Of a DNA stretch of 5,188 nt, positions 1 through 5,188 are shown one piece after another. This DNA is from Lachnospiraceae bacterium UBA3643. Its GTDB lineage: Bacteria; Bacillota; Clostridia; Lachnospirales; Lachnospiraceae. The position numbers and the translations under genes are program-made. The notes beneath the pieces were generated by a model. The model had not been told where the DNA came from. It did no database searches and was given only the letters and a program-made list of their open reading frames with translations. The stretch's first letter is position 1. Every line of letters begins with the position of its first letter. The stretch spans positions 1 to 5,188 of the forward strand of contig DFKO01000137.1 of the NCBI GenBank assembly GCA_002373855.1, in the 5' to 3' direction.

Positions 1-2419
1 ACATCTTTGTAAAGTTGCTCATGACAGATGTAAGGAGGGATGCCATATATTCCGCAGGATAATAATACTTAAGGAATGCTGTCTGGTATGAAACCACTGC
101 GTAGCATGCAGCATGGGATTTATTAAATGCATACTTTGCAAAATCGATCATTGTGTCATAAATATTATTGGCAACATTTTTGTCAATTCCGTTTTTGACA
201 CAACCGGGTACGAAGGCAGGGATCTTTTTGCCTGATGCCTTTGCCTCCTCTATCTCGCCTTCATTACCGTTTATAAAGATATCCCTCTCCTTTTCCATGA
301 CGGATATTTTTTTCTTGCTCATGGCGCGGCGGACATTGTCACTGCGTCCCATCGTATATCCGCCAAGGTCACGGACTATCTGCATGACCTGCTCCTGGTA
401 TACGATACAGCCGTATGTAGGCGATAATATATGCTCAAGCTCGGGGCATGCATACTTGACCTTATCCGGTGCATTTTTACCCTCTATAAACCGGGGGATA
501 AAGTCCATGGGACCCGGCCTGTATAAAGATATGCCGGCGATGTGATCCTCAAGGGACTTTGGCCGGAGCTGCTTCATAAAGCTCTTCATACCGCCCGACT
601 CAAGCTGGAATACTCCGTCAGTCTTGCCGCTGGCTAAAAAGTTAAATACATTTTCATCATCATATTTAAGCTCATCAAGCTTAACTGTGATGCCTCTTGA
701 TTTCTTTATATTAATAAGTGCATTCTGGATAACTGTCTGGGTACGGAGTCCGAGGAAATCCATCTTAAGAAGTCCAAGGTGCTCAAGGGTCACCATATCA
801 AACTGGGCCATGGGGGCGCCGCCGTTTACATTGCAGAGGGGCACCAGCTCATCAGCCGGCCGCTGACAGATAACCACTCCCGATGCATGGGTAGATGCGT
901 GACGCGGCAGTCCCTCAAGCATCATGCTGATATCTATCATCTTATGGATATGGTCATCGCTCTCATATATCTCTCTTAACTCAGGATTTTTCTCCATCGC
1001 ATCTTTAATTGTGATATGGAGCTCCTGGGGGATCATCTTGGTGATACGGTTGACCTGGTCAAGGGGGATATCCATGACCCTGCCTACATCCTTGATGACG
1101 GCTCTCGCCTGGAGTGATCCGAATGTGACGATCTGGACCACGCAGTCATGGCCGTATTTATCACTGACATAATCGATGACTTCCTGGCGGCGCTCGTCAG
1201 CAAAGTCAACGTCGATATCGGGCATGGTCACTCGCTCGGGATTGAGGAATCTCTCAAAGAGCAGGTTGTATTTAATGGGATCGATATCGGTGATCCGAAG
1301 GCAGTATGCTACCAGTGATCCGGCTGCGCTGCCTCGTCCCGGACCCACCATTATCTCCCTGTTTTTTGCATAATTTATAAAATCCCATACGATGAGAAAA
1401 TACTCAACAAAGCCCATGGTCCTGATGGTATTAAGCTCGTACGAAAGTCTCTCCTCATGATCTTTATAATCATCAGGGTATCTGGCCATCAGTCCGTCGT
1501 GGCAGAGCTTGTTTAGATATGTCCAGGGATCAAAGCCCTCCGGCACATCAAACCTCGGGAGCTTGGTCTCGCCGAAAGTAAATGAGACATTGCACCGCTC
1601 CGCTATCTTCATCGTATTGTCGATGGCTTCCGGAGCATAAGGGAAGAGCTCCCTCATCTGCTCCTCGCTCTTTACAAAATACTGACCACCGTCATATCGC
1701 ATACGGTCATCGTCAGCAAGCTTTTTACCTGTCTGGATACAGAGGAGTACATCGTGGGACTCCACGTCTCCTGCATATGTATAATGGACATCGTTTGTCG
1801 CGACAAGGGGGATATCAAGCTCCCTGCTCATCCGGACAAGCTCCATATTAACTACGGTCTGGGCAGATATGCCATGATCCTGGAGCTCAAGGAAATAATT
1901 ATCCTTACCGAATATCCTTTGGAAATTAAGGGCACACTCCCTGGCCTCTTTATTCATACCCTTCTGGATGAGCCTCGGCACCTCGCCTGCAAGACATGCA
2001 GAGAGGGCGATGAGTCCCTCGTGGTACTGCTCCAGGAGTTCCATATCCACACGGGGCTTGTAATAATATCCTTCCGTAAAGCCGAGGGATACTATCTTCA
2101 TGAGATTCTCGTATCCCTTATTATTTTCCGCAAGCAAAACAAGGTGGTTGTATTTCTCACCACCTTTTGCGCTCTCTTTATCAAGGCGCTTGTCAAATCT
2201 CGAGCCCGGAGCCACATATACCTCGCAGCCTATGATGGGCTTTATCCCCTGGGCTATGGCTTCCTCATAAAAAGCGATGACGCCGTACATCACGCCGTGA
2301 TCGGTGATGGCGCCTGCCGTCATACCCAGCTCTTTGATGCGCTTTACATATTCTTTTACCCTGTTTGATCCATCCAGCAGACTGTATTCTGTATGGACAT
2401 GAAGATGTGCAAATGACAT
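1..2419 (-). CDS. dnaE: DNA polymerase III alpha subunit, DnaE1-type (N-terminal 806 residues; 3' end outside window)
   Basis: This is the catalytic subunit of a bacterial C-family replicative DNA polymerase, acting in the cytoplasm at the replication fork. The frame reads without a stop from ATG at 2419 to the left edge, giving 806 full codons of a protein usually about 1,150 residues long. The PHP domain (about residues 5-230) opens with HLHVH (5-9) and shows a full set of probable metal ligands: H7, H9, D16, H41, E66, H92, C142, D210 and H212. The polymerase core has GPGRGSAAG at 359-367, PDIDVDF at 400-406 with catalytic D401 and D403, HASTHASGVVI at 507-517, the third catalytic aspartate D554 in KMDFLG, RPGPMD at 634-639 and FNKSHAACYA at 765-774. 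D401 and D403 carry the same numbers as in E. coli DnaE, and D554 is one off E. coli D555, so there is no net insertion or deletion. Still missing are the clamp-binding, OB-fold and tau-binding regions. Start choice is supported by GGAG six bases upstream. Clostridia normally also carry PolC, which cannot be checked here. Confidence 0.98.
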   Translation of the reverse strand, partial: MSFAHLHVHTEYSLLDGSNRVKEYVKRIKELGMTAGAITDHGVMYGVIAFYEEAIAQGIKPIIGCEVYVAPGSRFDKRLDKESAKGGEKYNHLVLLAENNKGYENLMKIVSLGFTEGYYYKPRVDMELLEQYHEGLIALSACLAGEVPRLIQKGMNKEARECALNFQRIFGKDNYFLELQDHGISAQTVVNMELVRMSRELDIPLVATNDVHYTYAGDVESHDVLLCIQTGKKLADDDRMRYDGGQYFVKSEEQMRELFPYAPEAIDNTMKIAERCNVSFTFGETKLPRFDVPEGFDPWTYLNKLCHDGLMARYPDDYKDHEERLSYELNTIRTMGFVEYFLIVWDFINYAKNREIMVGPGRGSAAGSLVAYCLRITDIDPIKYNLLFERFLNPERVTMPDIDVDFADERRQEVIDYVSDKYGHDCVVQIVTFGSLQARAVIKDVGRVMDIPLDQVNRITKMIPQELHITIKDAMEKNPELREIYESDDHIHKMIDISMMLEGLPRHASTHASGVVICQRPADELVPLCNVNGGAPMAQFDMVTLEHLGLLKMDFLGLRTQTVIQNALINIKKSRGITVKLDELKYDDENVFNFLASGKTDGVFQLESGGMKSFMKQLRPKSLEDHIAGISLYRPGPMDFIPRFIEGKNAPDKVKYACPELEHILSPTYGCIVYQEQVMQIVRDLGGYTMGRSDNVRRAMSKKKISVMEKERDIFINGNEGEIEEAKASGKKIPAFVPGCVKNGIDKNVANNIYDTMIDFAKYAFNKSHAACYAVVSYQTAFLKYYYPAEYMASLLTSVMSNFTKM

Positions 2420-2425
2420 ATTTTT

Positions 2426-2429
2426 CTCC
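2426..2429 (-). promoter_or_regulatory. Ribosome binding site of dnaE
   Basis: On the minus strand GGAG lies six bases before the ATG at 2419. This fixes the dnaE start, and the protein then begins MSFAHLHVHTEYSLLDG, as DnaE proteins commonly do. Confidence 0.8.
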
Positions 2430-2446
2430 AAACAAATGTTCAGTTT

Positions 2447-2475
2447 ATTTTATCATAAATCGGGGAAAGAATAAA
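2447..2475 (-). promoter_or_regulatory. Possible dnaE promoter
   Basis: On the minus strand the stretch TATGATAAAAT contains two overlapping -10 candidates: TAAAAT (2452 down to 2447) and TATGAT (2457 down to 2452). TAAAAT has a weak -35 partner TTTATT (2475 down to 2470) at 17-base spacing. Transcription would start about 20-25 bases before the ATG. The -35 match is poor (three of six), so the call rests mainly on the -10 and its place in a divergent intergenic gap. Confidence 0.35.
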
Positions 2476-2490
2476 GAAACCAGTTGTCCT

Positions 2491-2518
2491 TTAATATATG
2501 CCAAAAAAGGTATATAAT
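2491..2518 (+). promoter_or_regulatory. Promoter of the LRR lipoprotein gene
   Basis: A perfect -10 box TATAAT (2513-2518) has a moderate -35 box TTAATA (2491-2496, four of six consensus bases) at 16-base spacing. The spacer holds a run of six A (2503-2508). The start of transcription would be near 2525, giving a leader of about 30 bases. TTGTCC at 2484-2489 looks like a better -35 in isolation, but its 23-base spacing is too long. Confidence 0.55.
2495..2516. repeat. Imperfect inverted repeat overlapping the -10 region (candidate operator)
   Basis: TATATGCC (2495-2502) and GGTATATA (2509-2516) are inverted copies with one mismatch in eight pairs, separated by six A. The right arm overlaps the TATAAT box, so a bound regulator could block the polymerase. 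The arms are mostly A and T, so chance symmetry is a real alternative. Confidence 0.35.
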
Positions 2519-2521
2519 GGA

Positions 2522-2531
2522 GTCTCGAGAC
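2522..2531. repeat. Perfect 10-bp palindrome at the predicted transcription start
   Basis: GTCTCGAGAC is a perfect 10-bp palindrome beginning four bases after the -10 box and spanning the expected start of transcription of the lipoprotein gene. The position suits a repressor site, but no regulator can be named and a 10-bp palindrome can arise by chance. Confidence 0.35.
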
Positions 2532-2538
2532 AAATTTC

Positions 2539-2546
2539 AGGGGAAG
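2539..2546 (+). promoter_or_regulatory. Ribosome binding site of the LRR lipoprotein gene
   Basis: AGGGGAAG lies eight bases before the ATG at 2555. It selects this start over the in-frame ATG at 2498, which lies upstream of the -10 box and has no Shine-Dalgarno sequence. Confidence 0.75.
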
Positions 2547-2554
2547 TTTTGATT

Positions 2555-3772
2555 ATGAAAAAGTTTTTAGCAACATTATTGATAACATGTGCCTGCGGGG
2601 TACTCGGAGCCTGCGGCAATGCCGCCGACGATGAGATATTCTCCGCATACAGGACAATAGACCTTGATGTATCGGTTAATCAGGTGACAGGTGAATATAT
2701 AAATGAGAAGTTTTACTCAGAGGTACCTGAGGAAAAGATAGTCATCGATGCATCAAATGTGGACATACCGGTTGAAAGCTCTGAGACAGACAGCTACTCA
2801 AATCCATATCCGGGATATCTCCCTGAGGAGGTGGACAAGACAGGATGGACAGCCACCCAGGTCCTCGACCTTTACTGGGATCAGAGGGATACCATAGACT
2901 TTATTGATTTAAGCAAATATCCTGTACCTGACGTGACGGAATTTGTCCATAAGCTCCGTAACTTTACGGCCCTCACCCAGGTGGACATGTGCGATACGGG
3001 ACTGACCGTCCAGCAGATGAATGCGATAAATGAGGCATTTCCCGATTTTGATATCATATTTAACTTCAGGGTCAGCTACTGGAATCTCCGTACGGACAGA
3101 CAGGCATTCTCCACATATCAGGGCAATGTCATCGTATATAAATGGACCAGCGACGACGCCATGAACTTCAGATACTGCAAGGACCTCTATGCACTTGACC
3201 TTGGTCACAATGCCATCGGATCATTGGATTTTCTCCAGTTTTGTCCAAAGCTGCGGATCCTGATCCTGGCGGACAACTACGGCATTAAGGACTTAAGTCC
3301 CATCGAGAACTGTCCGAAGCTCCAGTACGTGGAGGTATTTATGGAGAGCTTTAAGGATATCAGCGTATTTGCAAAATGTCCCGACCTCCTTGACCTCAAT
3401 GTATGCTATACACAGTTTACGGATCTCTCTCCTCTCTACGGTCTCCCTCATCTCGAGAGACTCTGGATGGTGGGCTGCTGGAAGATGCCGGCAGAACAGA
3501 AGACCGAGCTGGCAGAGATATTCCCGGAGCTTAAGTTAAATGTCTACCACCCCGGATCTACAGACTGGGGATGGAGAGAACATCCAAGATATTATGCGAT
3601 GAGAAATACTTTTGCATCAGATGCACTAAACGAGCTCTTCTTTGAGGAGCCGACGACGATCACAAACTCAACACTGCCGGGATATATAGATCCCGCCTCA
3701 CTCGTAGAGGAAGAGACAGAGGGCGAAGATACGGAGACTGTCTCCGAGGACAGCACTTCTGAAGATATCTGA
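2555..3772 (+). CDS. Leucine-rich-repeat surface lipoprotein (405 aa)
   Basis: A predicted exported lipoprotein, anchored to the outer face of the cytoplasmic membrane. The N-terminus is a lipoprotein signal peptide: KK at 2-3, a hydrophobic stretch, and lipobox L17-G18-A19-C20, so cysteine 20 would be lipidated. Residues 21 to about 95 form an acidic, Ser/Pro-rich linker. A divergent repeat-like stretch follows (about 115-170, with FPDFDIIFNF near 162-171). Four clear repeats of 22-23 residues, starting with C-K/P-D/K-L, occupy 208-229, 230-252, 253-274 and 275-296, and a fifth, partial one begins LPHLERLWM at 297. The spacing resembles the internalin-like type, with DLSP and DISV turns. A conserved-looking WGWREHPRYYAMRNTF segment (about 338-353) follows, and the end (384-405) is rich in Glu, Asp, Ser and Thr. 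Such folds usually bind proteins, but the ligand is unknown. No sortase or membrane anchor is seen at the C-terminus. It has its own promoter and terminator, so it is probably transcribed alone. Confidence 0.88.
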   Translation: MKKFLATLLITCACGVLGACGNAADDEIFSAYRTIDLDVSVNQVTGEYINEKFYSEVPEEKIVIDASNVDIPVESSETDSYSNPYPGYLPEEVDKTGWTATQVLDLYWDQRDTIDFIDLSKYPVPDVTEFVHKLRNFTALTQVDMCDTGLTVQQMNAINEAFPDFDIIFNFRVSYWNLRTDRQAFSTYQGNVIVYKWTSDDAMNFRYCKDLYALDLGHNAIGSLDFLQFCPKLRILILADNYGIKDLSPIENCPKLQYVEVFMESFKDISVFAKCPDLLDLNVCYTQFTDLSPLYGLPHLERLWMVGCWKMPAEQKTELAEIFPELKLNVYHPGSTDWGWREHPRYYAMRNTFASDALNELFFEEPTTITNSTLPGYIDPASLVEEETEGEDTETVSEDSTSEDI

Positions 3773-3789
3773 AAATGATATTTAAACAA

Positions 3790-3825
3790 GAGAAAAGAGC
3801 ATGTCCCCGGCCATGCTCTTTTCTC
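3790..3825. terminator. Bidirectional intrinsic terminator between convergent genes
   Basis: A perfect 14-bp stem (3790-3803 with 3812-3825) encloses an eight-base loop. The core GAGCATG/CATGCTC (3797-3803 with 3812-3818) is followed by TTTTCTC on the plus strand and, by symmetry, by the same T-rich run on the minus strand. The hairpin therefore works as a terminator for the lipoprotein gene (stop 17 bases away) and for the converging unknown gene (stop 16 bases away). On the minus strand the run continues into TTGTTTAAAT, so that direction may be stronger. Confidence 0.85.
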
Positions 3826-3841
3826 AACCCAATAAATACAT

Positions 3842-4987
3842 TTATTCGAAGGATTTATCCTTTGAAACAGTTTTAGTATTGACCTTACCGGTCTTGCTGA
3901 CATCTTTCTTGCCTTCGTTAAGGAGCTCATCCTTTTCATCCTTGGACATCTTTACGCGGTTGTTTTCATTAAGCTGCTTCTGCTTATTCTTAAATCGCTC
4001 CTCTGTTATCTTGAACTGAGTTTTTCCGTAATCCTTATTGGGGAGATCGTTAATTCCCTTTTTGAGCTCTTCATATTTCTTGAATGTATTCTCAATAAAT
4101 ACCTTACTTGTAAGACCGGGTCTGATGCTTGTCAAAGCGACATCGAGGTTGTTTTTCTCCTCAAGCCACTTCTTTTCATAATCTTCCTTTGCTCTCTCTG
4201 CCTTGTATTTTGCTTCGCTTGCGGCAGCCTTGTCCTCATATTCGGTTCCAAGATTGTTTTCGTTATTGTCCTTTGCGGCCTTGTAAGCATTGTAATTTGC
4301 CGAATCTTTGTGAAACTTTTCAACAGCTCTCCTTGTTGCACCATCGTAATTAAATGCTTTCTGGACTCTTGCCAGAACCCTCTGATACCAAGAGATGGGT
4401 TGGGGCTCCTGAATCTCCTCTACCATCTGATTCGAATCAAGAAGTTTCATATTTGCGGGCTCTATATTTGTCTCAGGATTCTTTCCGTAAGAGGGCGTTC
4501 CCTTTCCATAGAGTTTGAACTGGATATTACCGCTAAGATATCCTTTTGCAAGATCTCCTGATGTAATATTATTTACAAACTGGGCAGCGATGATCTTTTT
4601 ATTTTCTTCATTTATCTCCTTACCCATCAGTCCGTAAACTTCCTTATACGGCCGTTCATATCCGTTCTTTACGACTGTGACATTGTTGAGTGCATAATCA
4701 AGATTCTTTGCAGACAGAGTATAAATCTGTTTGCCTTCACTGCTTGCAAAGTCTGCTCTGAATTTCTCATCCCCTGCAAACAGGGCATTCATTGTTTCCT
4801 CAATCTCTTCGAATGCTTCATCGGAAACAAGGCTGTTTGCTTCTTCCAGTTTATTCTGGTCCAAAGAAACAAGAGCATCATTATCGGCGAAACGATTAGC
4901 ATTTTTAAGAGCTTCCTCAATTTTGCTGCGCTCCTCAGGTGTCGTTACTTCATCAAAATATTTTTTTACTTTTCTTGTCTGTCCCAC
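3842..4987 (-). CDS. Unknown charged, helical, cysteine-free protein (381 aa)
   Basis: I do not recognise this protein. From GTG at 4987 it has 381 residues and ends in TAA at 3842-3844. There is no signal peptide or membrane segment, so it is predicted to be cytoplasmic unless exported by another route. It contains no cysteine and only two tryptophans (200 and 274). Residues 1 to about 70 are basic then acidic and look helical. Residues about 75-165 look more globular (motifs such as KQIYTLSAKNLDYALNN and YKEVYGLMGKEI). A Pro-containing linker (EPQPISWYQRV, about 194-204) leads to a long Lys/Glu/Ala-rich stretch (about 215-280) likely to form a coiled coil. The last 40 or so residues are Lys-rich and low in complexity. 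GTG is preferred because GGAGG sits nine bases upstream. TTG at 5020 would add 11 residues but has only a poor, closely placed AAGG. Sampled lines are poorer in GC than most of dnaE and the lipoprotein gene. It has its own promoter and converges on the lipoprotein gene. Confidence 0.8.
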   Translation of the reverse strand: MGQTRKVKKYFDEVTTPEERSKIEEALKNANRFADNDALVSLDQNKLEEANSLVSDEAFEEIEETMNALFAGDEKFRADFASSEGKQIYTLSAKNLDYALNNVTVVKNGYERPYKEVYGLMGKEINEENKKIIAAQFVNNITSGDLAKGYLSGNIQFKLYGKGTPSYGKNPETNIEPANMKLLDSNQMVEEIQEPQPISWYQRVLARVQKAFNYDGATRRAVEKFHKDSANYNAYKAAKDNNENNLGTEYEDKAAASEAKYKAERAKEDYEKKWLEEKNNLDVALTSIRPGLTSKVFIENTFKKYEELKKGINDLPNKDYGKTQFKITEERFKNKQKQLNENNRVKMSKDEKDELLNEGKKDVSKTGKVNTKTVSKDKSFE

Positions 4988-4996
4988 TTTATACTT

Positions 4997-5001
4997 CCTC
5001 C
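4997..5001 (-). promoter_or_regulatory. Ribosome binding site deciding the GTG start of the unknown gene
   Basis: GGAGG on the minus strand lies nine bases before GTG at 4987-4985. The competing upstream TTG (5020-5018) has only AAGG two bases away, so GTG is the better start. Both starts share the frame, and the nearest upstream in-frame stop is TAA at 5047-5045. Confidence 0.65.
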
Positions 5002-5043
5002 GTTTTTTGATTTCAGGCAATGCCTTTTCTTTATTCTGACGGA

Positions 5044-5077
5044 ATTATAAAATATCCAGTGTTGCAGAAGTGTTGCA
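5044..5077 (-). promoter_or_regulatory. Promoter of the unknown gene, probably activator-dependent
   Basis: On the minus strand a perfect TATAAT (5049 down to 5044) is preceded by no recognisable -35 box at 16-18 base spacing. A tandem repeat occupies that place. Transcription would start near 5037, about 50 bases before the GTG start. A perfect -10 with a missing -35 covered by tandem sites is typical of promoters that need an activator, which is inferred here. Confidence 0.5.
5058..5077. repeat. Tandem 9-bp direct repeat, 11-bp period (candidate regulator site)
   Basis: AGTGTTGCA occurs at 5058-5066 and again at 5069-5077, separated by two bases. On the minus strand this reads as TGCAACACT twice, ending eight bases before the -10 box. 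An 11-bp period places both copies on the same helical face, as with OmpR/PhoB-family sites. The regulator is unknown. Confidence 0.6.
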
Positions 5078-5188
5078 CTATTTCAAAATCCCGGAAAGTT
5101 TATTTTTTAAATATTCATATCGCTCTTTTTTCTCAGGATTTGCAAAGTGCACTTCCCGAAACTGCTCCGGATTATCTGTGTAATCAAG
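5078..5188 (-). CDS. C-terminal end of an unidentified protein (36 residues visible)
   Basis: An open frame enters from the right edge on the minus strand and ends at TAG (5080-5078). The visible residues begin LDYTDNPEQFREVHFANPEK and finish in a helical, charged run ending LSGILK. The composition (Glu, Lys, Tyr, Asn and regular hydrophobics) looks like real coding sequence, and the stop is followed at once by the promoter of the next gene in the same direction. The family cannot be named from 36 residues. The following gene starts 90 bases downstream with its own promoter, so the two may be partly co-transcribed. No hairpin is obvious in the gap. Confidence 0.6.
   Translation of the reverse strand, partial: LDYTDNPEQFREVHFANPEKKERYEYLKNKLSGILK

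Noticed and set aside
168..2368. Plus-strand open frames running across the dnaE region, up to 204 codons
   Set aside because: All are antisense to a complete, motif-rich dnaE frame, give no recognisable protein, and are explained as shadows.
2484..2489. TTGTCC as the -35 box of the lipoprotein promoter
   Set aside because: The spacing to TATAAT would be 23 bases, well outside the usual 16-18.
2498..2554. In-frame upstream ATG that would lengthen the lipoprotein by 19 residues
   Set aside because: It lies upstream of the TATAAT box, has no ribosome binding site, and would bury the signal peptide and lipobox inside the protein.
2909..3208. Minus-strand open frame of 99 codons inside the lipoprotein gene
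   Set aside because: It is antisense to a gene with a clear signal peptide and leucine-rich repeats, and has no ribosome binding site that I can see.
3592..3939. Minus-strand open frame of 115 codons spanning the terminator and both gene ends
   Set aside because: It crosses the bidirectional hairpin and overlaps two better-supported genes; the product looks like a reversed acidic tail (Ser/Val-rich).
4731..5039. Plus-strand open frame of 102 codons opposite the unknown gene
   Set aside because: Its Ser/Leu/Phe-rich product is what the antisense of a Lys/Glu-rich gene gives, and the minus-strand frame has a promoter, ribosome binding site and terminator.
1..5188. CRISPR array, insertion sequence, tRNA or rRNA gene
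   Set aside because: No regularly spaced repeats, terminal inverted repeats with a transposase frame, or tRNA/rRNA-like sequence could be found by reading both strands.

Overview
The window suggests a low-to-mid GC Firmicute of the class Clostridia, most likely a Lachnospiraceae member. This is an inference from three signs: a DnaE1-type DNA polymerase III alpha subunit with a complete PHP metal site, a leucine-rich-repeat lipoprotein of a style common in that family, and AT-rich promoters with strong GGAG-type ribosome binding sites. Hand counts of sampled lines put dnaE and the lipoprotein gene mostly near 50% GC, with one AT-rich dnaE line near 25%, and the right-hand gene near 40%.

Layout: (1) 1-2419, minus strand, the first 806 codons of dnaE, whose 3' end lies off the left edge. 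(2) 2420-2554, a divergent intergenic region with a promoter for each side and two small inverted repeats around the rightward promoter. (3) 2555-3772, plus strand, a 405-residue leucine-rich-repeat lipoprotein exported to the outer face of the membrane. (4) 3773-3841, a convergent intergenic region with a symmetric hairpin that can end transcription from both sides. (5) 3842-4987, minus strand, an unrecognised, charged, cysteine-free protein with predicted helical and coiled-coil segments. (6) 4988-5077, a short leader and promoter with a perfect -10 box, no good -35 box, and a 9-bp direct repeat with an 11-bp period in the -35 position. (7) 5078-5188, minus strand, the last 36 codons of another unrecognised gene entering from the right edge.

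The genes do not form an obvious pathway. dnaE is core replication machinery, the lipoprotein and the unknown protein are accessory, and they form separate transcription units (divergent, then convergent). No mobile element, CRISPR array, tRNA or rRNA is visible. The parts most worth a second look are the unknown 381-residue protein and its promoter, which looks activator-dependent. I do not see clear evidence of a complete new multi-gene system inside this window.
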